Below, in pieces: positions 1-23,111 of a DNA stretch of 64,000 nt. Position numbers and translations under genes: made by a program. The DNA lies in the NCBI GenBank assembly GCA_027704905.1, contig CM051005.1, positions 12,726,388-12,790,387 of the forward strand, written 5' to 3'. Within the stretch, counting starts at the first letter, position 1. Each line of letters begins with the position of its first letter. The notes beneath the pieces are model-generated. The model did not search any database and was not told the DNA's origin. It saw only the letters and a program-made list of their open reading frames with translations. This DNA is from Muraenolepis orangiensis. Taxonomy: Eukaryota; Chordata; Actinopteri; Gadiformes; Muraenolepididae.

Positions 1-305
1 AGGGCATGTCCATGTACTGGGGCACGTCGCGCTGGTCCGCCATGGAAATCATGGTGAGTAACTCTAACACAAACAAGCACCATATGAGCCCATGTATCTA
101 AATGGCTCACTAGGTCAGATGCGCACAACTTGATCAACCCTTAATAACATAATTAGAAATAAATGACGGATTTCTGTGGCCCATTCCTTTAAGAACAGTA
201 AATTCTATAATTATAAAATGATATATTTTATCTTGAAAGGGAGAAGGTAAGGTCAAGTGACTGAATCAATGAAAAATATCACTTTGTGCTCCGCCCTGCT
301 TCATA

Positions 306-344
<39 letters not shown>

Positions 345-533
345 CCTTGTCTTGTGTTTTGACATTGAACCTTCCCATTGATGCAGGAGGCGTACTCTGT
401 TGCCAGGCAGTTTAACCTCATCCCTCCAGTGTGTGAGCAGGCCGAGTACCACTTCTTTCAGCGGGAGAAGGTGGAGACGCAGCTCCCAGAGCTCTATCAC
501 AAGATAGGCAAGACATATGAAATGTATTCCTGA

Positions 534-569
<36 letters not shown>

Positions 570-1015
570 TAAAACAACTAAAACTATTTAATTTGACACA
601 TTCATTTGTGACTGTGATTATGCTATTTTCCGATTGGCTGTCCCAGGTGTGGGCGTGGTCTCGTGGTCTCCGTTGGCCTGTGGGATCATCACAGGGAAAT
701 ATGACAACGGCATCCCAGAAACCTCTAGAGCCTCCATGAAGGTACTTACATTCTTCACGTTTCTTGCTGGCATTCAACACGTCAAAATATGTCACTCATG
801 GTCAAAGCCATACTGAAAATCTATACTCAAGTAAAAGTACAATTACTCCCATAAAAAAAACTAGAGGGCACTCATTACAGTGCATACCTCTGCCACAACA
901 AAAGTCCCCTGAATCCTGATTGGCATCTGGATTTGGGCCAAAATCGAATCAACAATACAATCATCAAGTTTTGTCCAATTCCGTACCAAACTTTTTGAGT
1001 TATCTTGCTAACAGT

Positions 1016-1058
<43 letters not shown>

Positions 1059-3492
1059 TCAGGGAGTGAAAACATAACCTTCTCCGATATTCAATGGTGG
1101 AGGTAATTACTCAAGTAAAATCGACCGATTTTGAATCGTTCACCGCTCTTAACTGTGATTGGCTGGCAGCCGTACCAGTGGCTGCGTGAGAAGATAACGA
1201 GCGAAGACGGGAGGAAGCAGCAGGCCAAACTGAAGGAGCTGACACACATCTCCGAGAAGCTGGGCTGCACCCTGCCACAGCTGGCCATAGGTACGAGTCA
1301 AGGAGGAAATGGTTGACACTCCCTGTCAACTGTCTCTTTGCTGGCCGTCTTCGGCGCTATAAAAAGGGCCGAGGTGGATGACCACACAATTCAGCATCAG
1401 ATGTTTACTGCATAGCCTTTGTGTTCCTGTGAAAAAAGAGTTTTGCCTTGTTATGATTAATGTGCTAATATTTTCTATTTCTGTTATCCACTGTTATAAT
1501 GTTATGTCTCTGACTCTATCGACAGCCTGGTGTCTGAGAAATGAGGGTGTGAGCTCTGTGCTGCTGGGCTCCTCCAACCCCACCCAGCTTACAGAGAACC
1601 TGGGGGCCATTCAGGTACACGGGGGCCCCATCACACAGACATATTGTATGCAACACTAACTGGCCAATGCATTACTAGTGTATGTATTACTAGTGGTTTA
1701 ACCATGGGTGATGAGCTCTGCATGTATACATTTAGGGCATTTGGCTTTTATCCAAAGCGACTCTATACCTTATATATCTACACCAGGGTTTCCGTTAGCC
1801 GGTATTTACCGTTTTATAGTGGGTAAAAATTATTAAAAAAACCGTAATTTAAAAACCTGCCGGTCAAAATGTCCGGTAATAATGTTGGGTTTTGGTCATG
1901 AAGTGACGAATCAGCTGCCGCACCTCTCATGACGTCACGCGCGCCCGACGAGATGCAGGTGCAGTGGTGGCCGCTCCACGGCTATGGGGCTTTAATGTTA
2001 GCGCTCCACGGCTATGGGGCTTTAATGTTAGCGCTCCACGGCTATGGGGCTTTAATGTTTGCGACAGCTTGCCAAGTGCTAATGTCTGAGTTCAGCGAGC
2101 TGTACCCCGACTGGGCCACTCGGGCTAAAGGGTCTGTGTTCTGCCCGTGTCAAGCGACCAGCAGAGTGGGGCTTCTCCCTCAAAATAGTTTGAAAACATG
2201 ACTGTCTGGAGGAGGATGATCTTATGCGGATTGCAAGCTGCAAAGACACATTAGACACCTTTGATTTCAGCTCGGCAGCAGAGGACTTTGCCGCAATGAA
2301 ATGAAGGAGAAAGCTAAAAATTGCCTGGTAGCCTACAGGGTAAATGTGATGCCATGTAGCCTATGTTAAAACGGACTACAGATGTTACAGGTGTTTTGAA
2401 ATAGCCTCGATTTTTGCGGCTAACTTGGTTTTGCTCAATCGTTCTTGTTCGTTTTGTTGTTCATTAAATATGTCACGAGTGGGATTGGTCGGTGGGACCC
2501 AGAACGCAGACCAAGACAGTGGAGCTATAACAAAGCTTTATTTAAAGCACAACTCAAACACAACACAAGAGTGATCAGGGACAGTCCAGGGGTCCGAGTA
2601 CCGGGAGGTCGATCCGCGGAGTACCGGCAGGTAGTAGACCGGCGAGTAGTCCGGGACGGGGGAGGAGTCTGGGTACCGGGAGGTCGGAGTAGCGACAGGT
2701 ACCAGACAGGCAATTATAATGACCGGGGAGCTCGTATCGACCGGAGTAACGCGGGATAGGTACAGGATCTGGATCTCCGGGACATCAGCGTGGCGATTCC
2801 GTCCAGAATGTACGACTTAACGTGAACAACGTACGACCTAACCCCGGGGTAACGGGGAGCCAGGGTATATATACCCCAGGTGAGGGGATTAACAATTAGA
2901 CGCGGCAATAGCTGACAGGTGTGTGTGTGGCTTGGCCACGCCCCCTGCCAACCACCGTAACCGTGACAAAATAGTCAAATTGATTTGAGGTCTTTGTCAT
3001 TCTTTCGTCAATCTAGGTGTACATTATAGTTGCGTTTGTAATATAGACTGTTTTTGAAACATGACCGGTAAGTTTAGAATTTGTCCGGTAAAATATAATT
3101 TGTCCGGACACTTGACCGGCAAGAAAAACTCCTAGCGGAAACCCTGATCTACACGTGTAGTATACTATGAATATTGATTTTAGTTTCTTTATGTTTTGTT
3201 CCTTTATTATTGCTTTACGCTCATGGCCATGCTTCCATACTCTGCTAATGCACACTGGGCACACTGTTCAAGGTCATTGTGTGAATGGAGAGGATAGGAA
3301 ATGCCTTTTAAAATGTGAATGTGACCAGGGGCTATAGAAATAAACACTTTTTACTTCCTTCTTTCTTTTACTCAACTAACATACATTTTTTTCACACGAC
3401 AGGTGATTCCAAAGATGACAACAGGAATTGCCTCTGAAGTGGACCATTTACTGGGAAACCGTCCCCACAGTAAGAAGGATTATCAGCATTAG
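1..3492 (+). CDS. kcnab1: Voltage-gated K+ channel beta subunit (KCNAB family), 3' part
   Basis: Cytoplasmic aldo/keto-reductase-like beta subunit that binds Kv1 alpha subunits and NADP(H) and modulates inactivation and trafficking. Six exons are visible: 1-53 (5' end at or beyond the window edge), 387-507, 647-741, 1170-1290, 1526-1614 and 3403-3492 with the stop. Phases are consistent and give about 189 residues, roughly the C-terminal half of a ~400-residue family member. Seen motifs include the cofactor-contacting WSPLACG segment, the LPELYHKIG stretch, WCLRNEGVSSVLLG and a C-terminal SKKDY. The 387-507 exon ends with a GC rather than GT donor. The last intron (1615-3402) holds a hAT element with a nested LTR. 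Within the family, GSSNPTQL and PVCEQ favour KCNAB1, while SEDGRKQQ and LLGNRPHSKK recall KCNAB3. The family is certain; the paralogue is not. Confidence 0.85.
1018..1058. repeat. (CAGA)n microsatellite
   Basis: About ten CAGA units in the kcnab intron after the 647-741 exon. The same gene also has (CA)n at 307-341 and (AAT)n at 534-567 in its introns. Confidence 0.9.
1973..2062 (+). repeat. 30-bp tandem repeat, three copies
   Basis: Three almost identical head-to-tail 30-mers beginning GCTCCACGGCTATGGGGC. The unit length keeps the frame open, so it reads as a repeated LHGYGALMLA decapeptide. It lies inside the hAT element just before the transposase remnant. Confidence 0.9.
2471..2968 (-). 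mobile_element. Solo LTR of an LTR retrotransposon, nested in the hAT element
   Basis: A 498-bp unit that starts TGTCACG and ends CGTGACA, flanked by a perfect 5-bp duplication AAATA (2466-2470 and 2969-2973). Read on the minus strand it has LTR logic: a TATATATA promoter box near 2865-2872 (complement) and, downstream, an AATAAA signal near 2534-2540 (complement). No internal retroelement sequence and no second LTR are present, so it is a solo LTR left by LTR-LTR recombination. It entered after the hAT element. Confidence 0.85.
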
Positions 3493-3590
3493 GACAGACT
3501 ACGACTCCAGCACTGTTATTGAATTCAGCCGATCAAAGCTCACTTCTCCATAGCCATGGCACATTCATATGTGCCCAACCTTGCTTGCTT

Positions 3591-5150
<1,560 letters not shown>

Positions 5151-5154
5151 ACAC

Positions 5155-5680
5155 GGAGCGCTCATTGGACAACTCACCGGAAGTACTTCAAAAGTTGCTT
5201 CTTCCTGAAACTTCCCGAGAACGCGCTCAAACCCGCGGTTTTCCAAACTCCTCTGCGGGACGACACAAACAAGTAAAAACAAGAAAAGTAATGTGCAAAA
5301 AGCTGTTGTTGTTTATCTTTCATTCACTTGGACTATGGACGCGGTGTGACGACAATATACGGTTGTTTTGCAATTAATTACACGATTCCGTGACGGCAGC
5401 AACTCGTATCTTCGGACAAAAACAAACATGAGTAATGTGTGTACGCACACGCTGAGCATGGCACGTTATTTTAACAGTGGATTGTAAACCGTTACACGTT
5501 TTGCATTTCTTTCGGAAAGTTTAGGGGGGTTCTACCATTACGTCATTTTTTTCCTACGTGTTTTGTGTATATCGTCAACGGTATTCTGGTAGTTTCGTCT
5601 GCAGATGATTAGCAGCAGGGCTACTGTTGTAGTTCGCTGACCAGTGTCCATCAATCTAATTTGAGGTGCTCAGAAAAACT
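5155..5680 (+). promoter_or_regulatory. Candidate pask promoter and 5' UTR
   Basis: About 500 bp upstream of the pask start codon lies ACCGGAAGT (5176-5184), an ETS-factor motif, 8-10 bp from an ATTGG inverted CCAAT box (5164-5168). There is no clear TATA box, which fits a housekeeping-type promoter. The transcription start is not determinable here. Confidence 0.4.
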
Positions 5681-17033
<11,353 letters not shown>

Positions 17034-17625
17034 GTCTTTATAAACAGAGTCACCTTGTCTTACGTGACCAGCTGTGAGTCCAGCTGCAGGCCGTACTAAA
17101 TGAAGAAAGGTAGCGTTCGCAGGTTTTTAACGTGAGATTCCAGCTCTAATGTCTCTGGTCACAAAGAAATACTTCCACGTGTAAAAAAAACTGCACATTC
17201 ACTAAGATACATAATCGCAGACCGTTATGAATACTATTAGCACTCCGATGGATGAAAAAGGGATTTTTTTTTAATGTATTTAGTGATGATTGCTAGATGC
17301 AACCCAATGATGCTTAATTGTTTTAATATGCTGTCTGATTTATTGTATTTATTTATGGTCACTGGTTTTACTATGATTCGTAGCATCCACGTTTATTATT
17401 TAATATTGAGCAAAACTTAAGTGAATTATCAGAACTATTTAATTCCTGTTGATGTTAATTGTGCAGTTTCCATTTTTTTTTAACAGTTCAGCCATTCCGT
17501 TAGTGGATGTGTGCGTTTATAGTTGTTTTAAATGCACATTTATTTACAGTATTTATTCAGTCACATGTAAATAAATTGTATCAAATGCTTGTCACTGATC
17601 ATGTCATCTTTTTAGTACGCTGTAA

Positions 17626-17631
17626 AATAAA
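17626..17631 (+). terminator. Likely pask poly(A) signal
   Basis: AATAAA about 590 bp past the pask stop. The stretch 17034-17625 is AT-rich and open in no frame, as expected for a 3' UTR. Another AATAAA lies at about 17569. Confidence 0.55.
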
Positions 17632-17856
17632 AACGAACCCAAATAATGCTAACCATATGCATTTGAGTGTCCACTTGAGATAGATGGATAGATAGATAGA
17701 TATATAAGAGGTCGATTTAGTAAAAAACGTTAAGTCGATGAATAGTGCAATGATGGAATGGATTCGAACTCGTAAACGACTTTACTGAACAAGTAGGAAC
17801 CATAGTCGAACTGCGTCTAGAGGGAGGGGGGGGAACTATTTTGATGACGGACAACC

Positions 17857-19466
17857 ATGAGTTTCCCAGTTGCTGGATGTCAGGTGTGTATATACACACT
17901 ATACATGTTCAACTTTACATAATTTACGTGCACATTTTCAACTTAAATAAAGCCCTGTAAAGAATACGTGTTCATATACCTGACACCCGACATATACCGT
18001 ACATTAAACAAATATGAAACGTCAATAACCTTGAGGTACGCAGGCTAACTCGTGCACTCCCATTATTTTTATCCGTTTTAGCTGCCGACCTCTACAGCTG
18101 GATTCTATCAATAGCGTATTACTTTTCATCCGTCTGTAGTCAAACCCGCTTTCTCCACTGTTGCAGGTGCTCAGGTGGTCATTGCGAAGTTTCGCGTCGC
18201 TTGCATTGGGTGCCGGGCAACATGGAAGGTGTCTTGTTCGGCGACCAGTCCACGTATCTTGTAGACTTCTCGCATCCTCCACCGACCACACTCTCACGTC
18301 ATCCCAGCATAACGACGACGACGGTGAATCGTATCCTCGGCAGCCGGTGACGGAGCTGTCTGTTCGTTCTTTTCTTGATATGGGATTCACAGACACCCAG
18401 GCCGAGCTGCTCCGAGAGACCGTGTCCAAAGACAAAGGGCCAGCGGCTGCACAACAAACCCTCGCCGCTCTGACCGCTCTGTTTGTGCTGGGCCTCAACC
18501 CGTCCAGTGTGCTGAAGGTGCTGGAGAAGTGTCCCGAGCTTCACCACATGAAGGAGTCTCAATTGAACCAGCGCATAAACAACCTGCGTAAACTGGGATT
18601 GGTTGAAGGTGAGCTTTATGAGATGATGTTGTATGTGGTGGCCTTTTCTTGAGATGTGATAATTCTCAATGAATGGTCATAGCTTGACCTCTGCTTTAAT
18701 CTGCTGTCTCCCAGGGAGTCTTCAGAGAGTGGTGGCCTATTACCCCCAGATCCTCACCGTTCCCGTGAAACGGGTCAGGACTGTAGTGCTGTTCATCCGA
18801 GAGAAGTGCCTTTTCACCGTCCAACAGGTCGCAGAGATCCTCCGAGATAGTCCAGCCATAGTACATGAAGACCTGGACCAACTGGAGTACAAATTCCAGG
18901 TCAGAATGTTGCAGGCATGGTCATATTCTAATGTAGAAAAACTGCATAGGGACATTTTGCTTTGTGCTAGACTAATACCATTTATCTTGGTTTATCTATG
19001 TAAGAAAACATTATTTTCATTATCATTGAATAGTTTTACATAAAGTCATGGATCCACTTGGTTTTATGTTCTTTTTCACCCAAATAGTACAACTGTTGTT
19101 GTTTTTAACCAATGCCCCATCTTTCCACAGTATGTATTTTTCCGCATGGGTGTGAAGCAAGCCGAGATGGTGAAGTCCAAGCTGTTTCGCTTCACCCTGG
19201 AAGAGGTGCGCTGTCGCCACTGCTTCCTGGAGCGCAGGGGCCTGTACCAGACCCCGGATAAGAAGGGACAGACGCTCTTTGAAAACCCCAAACTCAGCCA
19301 GATCCTCCACTCGAACCTAGAGGCCTACCTCGCCGATATCGCCCGGGCAACGGCTGAAGAATACGACACGTTTGGGAGAATGATCGAGAGGGAATGGCAG
19401 GAGGAGGCGCGGCGAGAGAGGGACATGGGAGCTGATGGTGACGATGGTGATGATGATGGAAGATGA
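17857..19466 (+). CDS. mterf4: Mitochondrial transcription termination factor 4
   Basis: mTERF-repeat protein that partners NSUN4 and brings it to the mitochondrial large ribosomal subunit. Exons: 17857-17883, 18167-18608, 18715-18899, 19131-19466; 990 nt, 329 residues (human 381). The first exon codes only nine residues and joins in phase to GTGCTCAGG, matching the QVL-W start of the human protein. The N-terminus is basic and lacks acidic residues, consistent with a mitochondrial presequence. Signature stretches are FLDMGF, REKCLFTVQQV, EDLDQLEYKFQ and YQTPDKKGQT. The C-terminus is Asp-rich but is stopped inside a GAT array. It lies about 0.8 kb downstream of pask in the same direction, as PASK and MTERF4 neighbour each other in human. 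Confidence 0.93.
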
Positions 19467-19610
19467 TGATGATGATGATGATGAGCAAGAAGTGATGGGA
19501 GGAGATAAGAGATCGTACAGAAGGAAGAGAAAACATTAGGCTAGCACAATGGTGTTTCAAAGTGAAATTGACATTTTCATTGACTATCAGACACCTAACA
19601 TTGTCAAAAA

Positions 19611-19616
19611 AATAAA
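19611..19616 (+). terminator. Likely mterf4 poly(A) signal
   Basis: AATAAA 145 bp after the mterf4 stop codon, the first such hexamer downstream. Confidence 0.65.
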
Positions 19617-21394
19617 ACTGAAATGTTAATTGCACCCCCATGTGTTCGGTCAGCTGTTTTTACGCCAAACAACTTTTGAATGTTAACATTTATTTGAATC
19701 TTACTGAACTTAGTTATTCTTCTCAATGACCACAGGACGTGAACGTGACGTAAGATTTGAATGTATAAATGTTGGATTTGACTTCTGCGGTCTGTCTGCA
19801 CATTGTGTTATCAACGTCCAAGTAACGCTGCCCGGATATTAAAACTAATCTACACATTTGAGACAAATGAGCTGCCACCATACATCATCAATCTTGCTAG
19901 TATTTACTTCCCTTCGCGTCCCTTTGACAGCCAGCAATGTTTAACTTCCTGTAGTTACTTTATTCGTTTTATTAAAGCAAATGCTGTGGTACTTCAATGC
20001 ATTTTCCCCCCTTACGATTTATGGAAGACACTGTCATATCAAATGGATTACATCGGGACTACATGACATTGTTATTGCAATAACTTCTAGAAAACTGACC
20101 CTGTGTGAGAATCCACTGAGCCGTGAGCGAAAGCTAAGTGGTTTATTCGTCCCGAGGTAACCATGCAACAGCAAAGTGGGCACCGGTTCTCTCCATCTCC
20201 CTATTGTGTCCGTGAGTCAACACAGACTACATCAGCTGATAAGGTCAGTGGTCCGCTGTGCACATCAGTCATTGATTTCTTGGAGCATTAATTTTAATGG
20301 GTGAGAAGCACCGACGGGGTCGTCCGCTCTGGATATCGGGTAAGAAGAAATCATTGAGGTCTCTGTGCCGCCGCAGAAGGGAACATGTATTTTAACCAAA
20401 CACCCCCGTTTTGATTGTATTGTTTGTATGTTGAATCGATAGTTGTCCGTCAATGCTTAAGCGACGAGTGAGACCTCGTTCTGAGTGTTCCTTTTTTTCT
20501 TTTGTTTTTAGATGGGTGGGGGAATAACTACGAAATGTTTTTCATTTTTTATTTTATTGGAATTAAGACTTTACATATGCTGTATCTTCATGTCAACTTC
20601 AACTACATATATAATTAACTATTTTGAATATAATGAGCAGGCTCTCTTGCTGCTGTGGTACATTTATTTAAACTAAAGTCGCTTTTGATGACTTTAGTTA
20701 AAACTTTAAAACGTTTTTTTTTGGATTTTAGTTAGCCCATATTGCTGTAGAAAACCAATGAGCGAGGCCTTGTAACAGAACTGTTACTGTGTGTTCCTGT
20801 TCTTCTGTGGAAGAACAGGAACACATTTTTTATAATGAATACATATCCAAATATATATATTTCCATGTAGGACAAACTCCAAAACACATGCTGTGAGTGA
20901 TATTTGAATGTTCTGGGTTTATTGTGTATGCTGCTATTTGCACACAGACTTGCAATCTTAAACAAATTTAGTGAATGAGCACACAAGGGCCGAATTATTA
21001 AATCCTGATAAGATAATTATTAATCACAGCGGGAAGTTTGAGTATGTGTGGCAGTTGTAATTGACCTATAAGCCATCAGGTTAACATGTTAAATAATAAA
21101 TTAATATAGTTATTTAACATATTTTGTGTGTAAACCTATTGGATTTGGAGGATTGGTTTAGGAAAATGAGAAGACAATATAAAGGGCTTCCAAAATATAT
21201 GTATATAGCTTTGATATTAAAGTATAACCAAAAACTGTGTCAACAGGAAACTTCTGGAAAGGAATCTACAACATACAAACTATACGCCAATAAGAAAATA
21301 AAAAAATTAACTGGATACATTAAACTGAAGAAGAAGAAAAAAAAAGCACTTTCAAAAAGCACATTTCTTCAACAATATCCCTGAGGAAGGCAAC
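19617..21394. other. Intergenic mterf4-gpr148
   Basis: AT-rich, no exon recognised. Contains a pair of adjacent hairpins at 20772-20825 (separate entry). Confidence 0.6.
20772..20825. repeat. Two adjacent perfect inverted repeats
   Basis: GTAACAG-AA-CTGTTAC (20772-20787), then a 16-bp perfect stem at 20790-20805 pairing with 20810-20825 around a TGTG loop. It could form a cruciform in DNA or a short hairpin in RNA. Confidence 0.85.
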
Positions 21395-22351
21395 ATGGAT
21401 GGCTCCATTAAAATGTCCAACCTCACACAGGAGTGGTACGACTGCCTCCAGAGCTGGAGCCTGCAGTTCTTCTTCATCCCTGCCACCCTTGTTACACTGT
21501 TCACTTTTTTCACCAATCCGGTCCTGCTGGCGTGCATCTTTCTGTCCCGCACCTTGCGCCAGGAGACCCGTTACCTGCTGGTGGCCAACACCCTGATAGC
21601 AGACCTGCTCTTCCTCATCCTAAACCTGGCCACCGTGTTCTGCAACGCCCTGGGGGTCCACATCCCCCACATGCTTTGCCAGCTGGACACGGCGGTCACC
21701 GTCACAGCCTACTGCTGCGCCGTCCTCACCGTCACCGTCATGGTGGCGGACACCTACGCCGCGGTGCGCTGGCCGCTCCACTACCGTGAGCTCCTGCCGC
21801 CGGCGCGCACCGTCCGCATCTTGGCGGGGCTGTGGGTGGTGGCGGCCCTCTACCCCATCACCATGTGGATCATGATGGAGATCATGCGGGAGAACAACGA
21901 CAGGACGCCTATCTGCCTGGTGCTCATCTCCCTGGGCTTCCTACAGGCCACCAACATGGTGGGCGTGCAGTTCTACTTTTGCACGGCGGCCCTTATCTGC
22001 ACCCTGCTCATCGTCTACTGCTACGTGCGCCTCTACATGGTCACCAAGACCCAGGGCATCTGGCAGAGCCGCTACTCCCGGGCCCGGGTCACGCTGCTGG
22101 CCCACGGCGTCCTGCTGCTGCTCTACTTCGTGCCGGGCCTGGTGTTCACCGTGGAGCTCTTCCTGTTCCAGCAGGAGGACGTGAGTCAGGACATTCTGGT
22201 GTGGACCAACACCGTCAACATGTGCGTCCTCATGCTGCTGCCCAGGGCCTTCGCCCCCTGCCTGTACGGCCTGAGGTACCGGGAGATCTCGGACACGCTG
22301 GTGCAGCTTCTGCATCGCCACCGGAGACTCGGTCAGGCGGCTGTCACCTAA
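21395..22351 (+). CDS. gpr148: GPR148-like orphan class A GPCR, intronless
   Basis: A 318-residue seven-helix receptor in one exon; ligand unknown. The start is the first ATG, giving a short N-terminus with an N-glycosylation site (NLT, residues 9-11) before helix 1 (about 24-46). It shares with human GPR148 the LRQE-YLL-AN block after helix 1, the YSRAR-TLL-H segment entering helix 6 and the MLLPRA...YL-LRYR end of helix 7. The extracellular Cys pair expected to bridge helix 3 to loop 2 is present (MLCQLD; PICLV). The DRY motif is DTY and NPxxY is replaced by FAPCLYG. A second family member follows 0.76 kb downstream. Olfactory-type receptors were considered, but the motifs fit GPR148 better. 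Confidence 0.85.
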   Translation: MDGSIKMSNLTQEWYDCLQSWSLQFFFIPATLVTLFTFFTNPVLLACIFLSRTLRQETRYLLVANTLIADLLFLILNLATVFCNALGVHIPHMLCQLDTAVTVTAYCCAVLTVTVMVADTYAAVRWPLHYRELLPPARTVRILAGLWVVAALYPITMWIMMEIMRENNDRTPICLVLISLGFLQATNMVGVQFYFCTAALICTLLIVYCYVRLYMVTKTQGIWQSRYSRARVTLLAHGVLLLLYFVPGLVFTVELFLFQQEDVSQDILVWTNTVNMCVLMLLPRAFAPCLYGLRYREISDTLVQLLHRHRRLGQAAVT

Positions 22352-23111
22352 AGGTCTGTAGGTAAACTCTGTGAGGTCAAAGTCGGTGTACTCGGGTTAA
22401 ACAAAAGGTTCCCAATAACCCCGGTGATTCATTGGCTTTCCATCAGTGTCTGCGTCACCTGATGTTCTTGTCCAAGGATTAATCAAGTATTATCTTATCT
22501 TGAAAGCACCATGACGAAACCCCCATGATATTTATATATTTTTTTATGTATTTGATTTGTAAAACACATTTTATACATACATACAAGACTTCAAAGCTAA
22601 ATTGTTTTATGTTTTTGGATAGCAGAGATGAAAGCATATATATTTTGTCATTTAATGCATTATATGTGGTTTAACAAAGCCTATGTTATGTGGTTCAAAT
22701 AAAATGCATAAACATTTCAAACAAATAAACTGTACACTTCCCTTCTGTCAAGGCGCTATTTCAGTGAGCTGAAACGAGTGGTAAAAAGTCTCTGCTACAC
22801 TAAATCGGCCCAGAATCTAAATGAATTGCTAATCTCAGTTATGAAACGTTTATATATATATATATGGCTATCATGTGGTTATCATAAATCCAGAAATGGC
22901 TTTGTAAAATAAGTACTCTACAGTCAATAGATGGATGAGATTGTGCAACGTAGAAGTCATTTGTTACCATTCGGATGGCTTTTATGGCCATCACGTCAAA
23001 GCACTTCGCTCCACTTGCTGTCAGAGGTTTTTGTTTGCCAAAGCGAGGTGTCCAAGGAGATCAAGCACAAAGACAACACATTGACTTGACAATCTGAGGC
23101 ACCGGAGCTGA
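22352..23111. other. Spacer between the two GPR148 genes
   Basis: Contains an AATAAA at 22698-22703, a likely poly(A) signal for the first receptor, and a short (TA)n near 22853. No exon seen. Confidence 0.55.

Larger units (their letters stand above)
1784..3146 (+). mobile_element. hAT-type DNA transposon, degenerate, non-autonomous
   Basis: Ends are CAGGGTTTCCGTTAG on the left and CTAGCGGAAACCCTG on the right, a 15-bp terminal inverted repeat with one mismatch. It is flanked by a perfect 8-bp target duplication ATCTACAC (1776-1783 and 3147-3154), the hAT hallmark. Subterminal CCGGT/TCCGG motifs recur at both ends and are probably transposase-binding repeats. Inside, 2079-2201 and then 2227-2304 in another frame read like the decayed C-terminal dimerisation region of a hAT transposase (ELYPDWA..., then LMRIA...FDFSSAAEDF). 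The element sits in the last intron of kcnab. Its true length without the nested LTR is about 860 bp. Confidence 0.85.

Noticed and set aside
2445..2759. 104-codon frame in the solo LTR
   Set aside because: Arg/Gly-rich translation of GC-rich LTR sequence read antisense to the LTR; no protein family recognised.
21832..22365. Alternative-frame ORFs over the first GPR148 gene (also 21941-22321 minus)
   Set aside because: Shadows of the receptor frame, low-complexity His/Gly/Pro-rich, with no family match.
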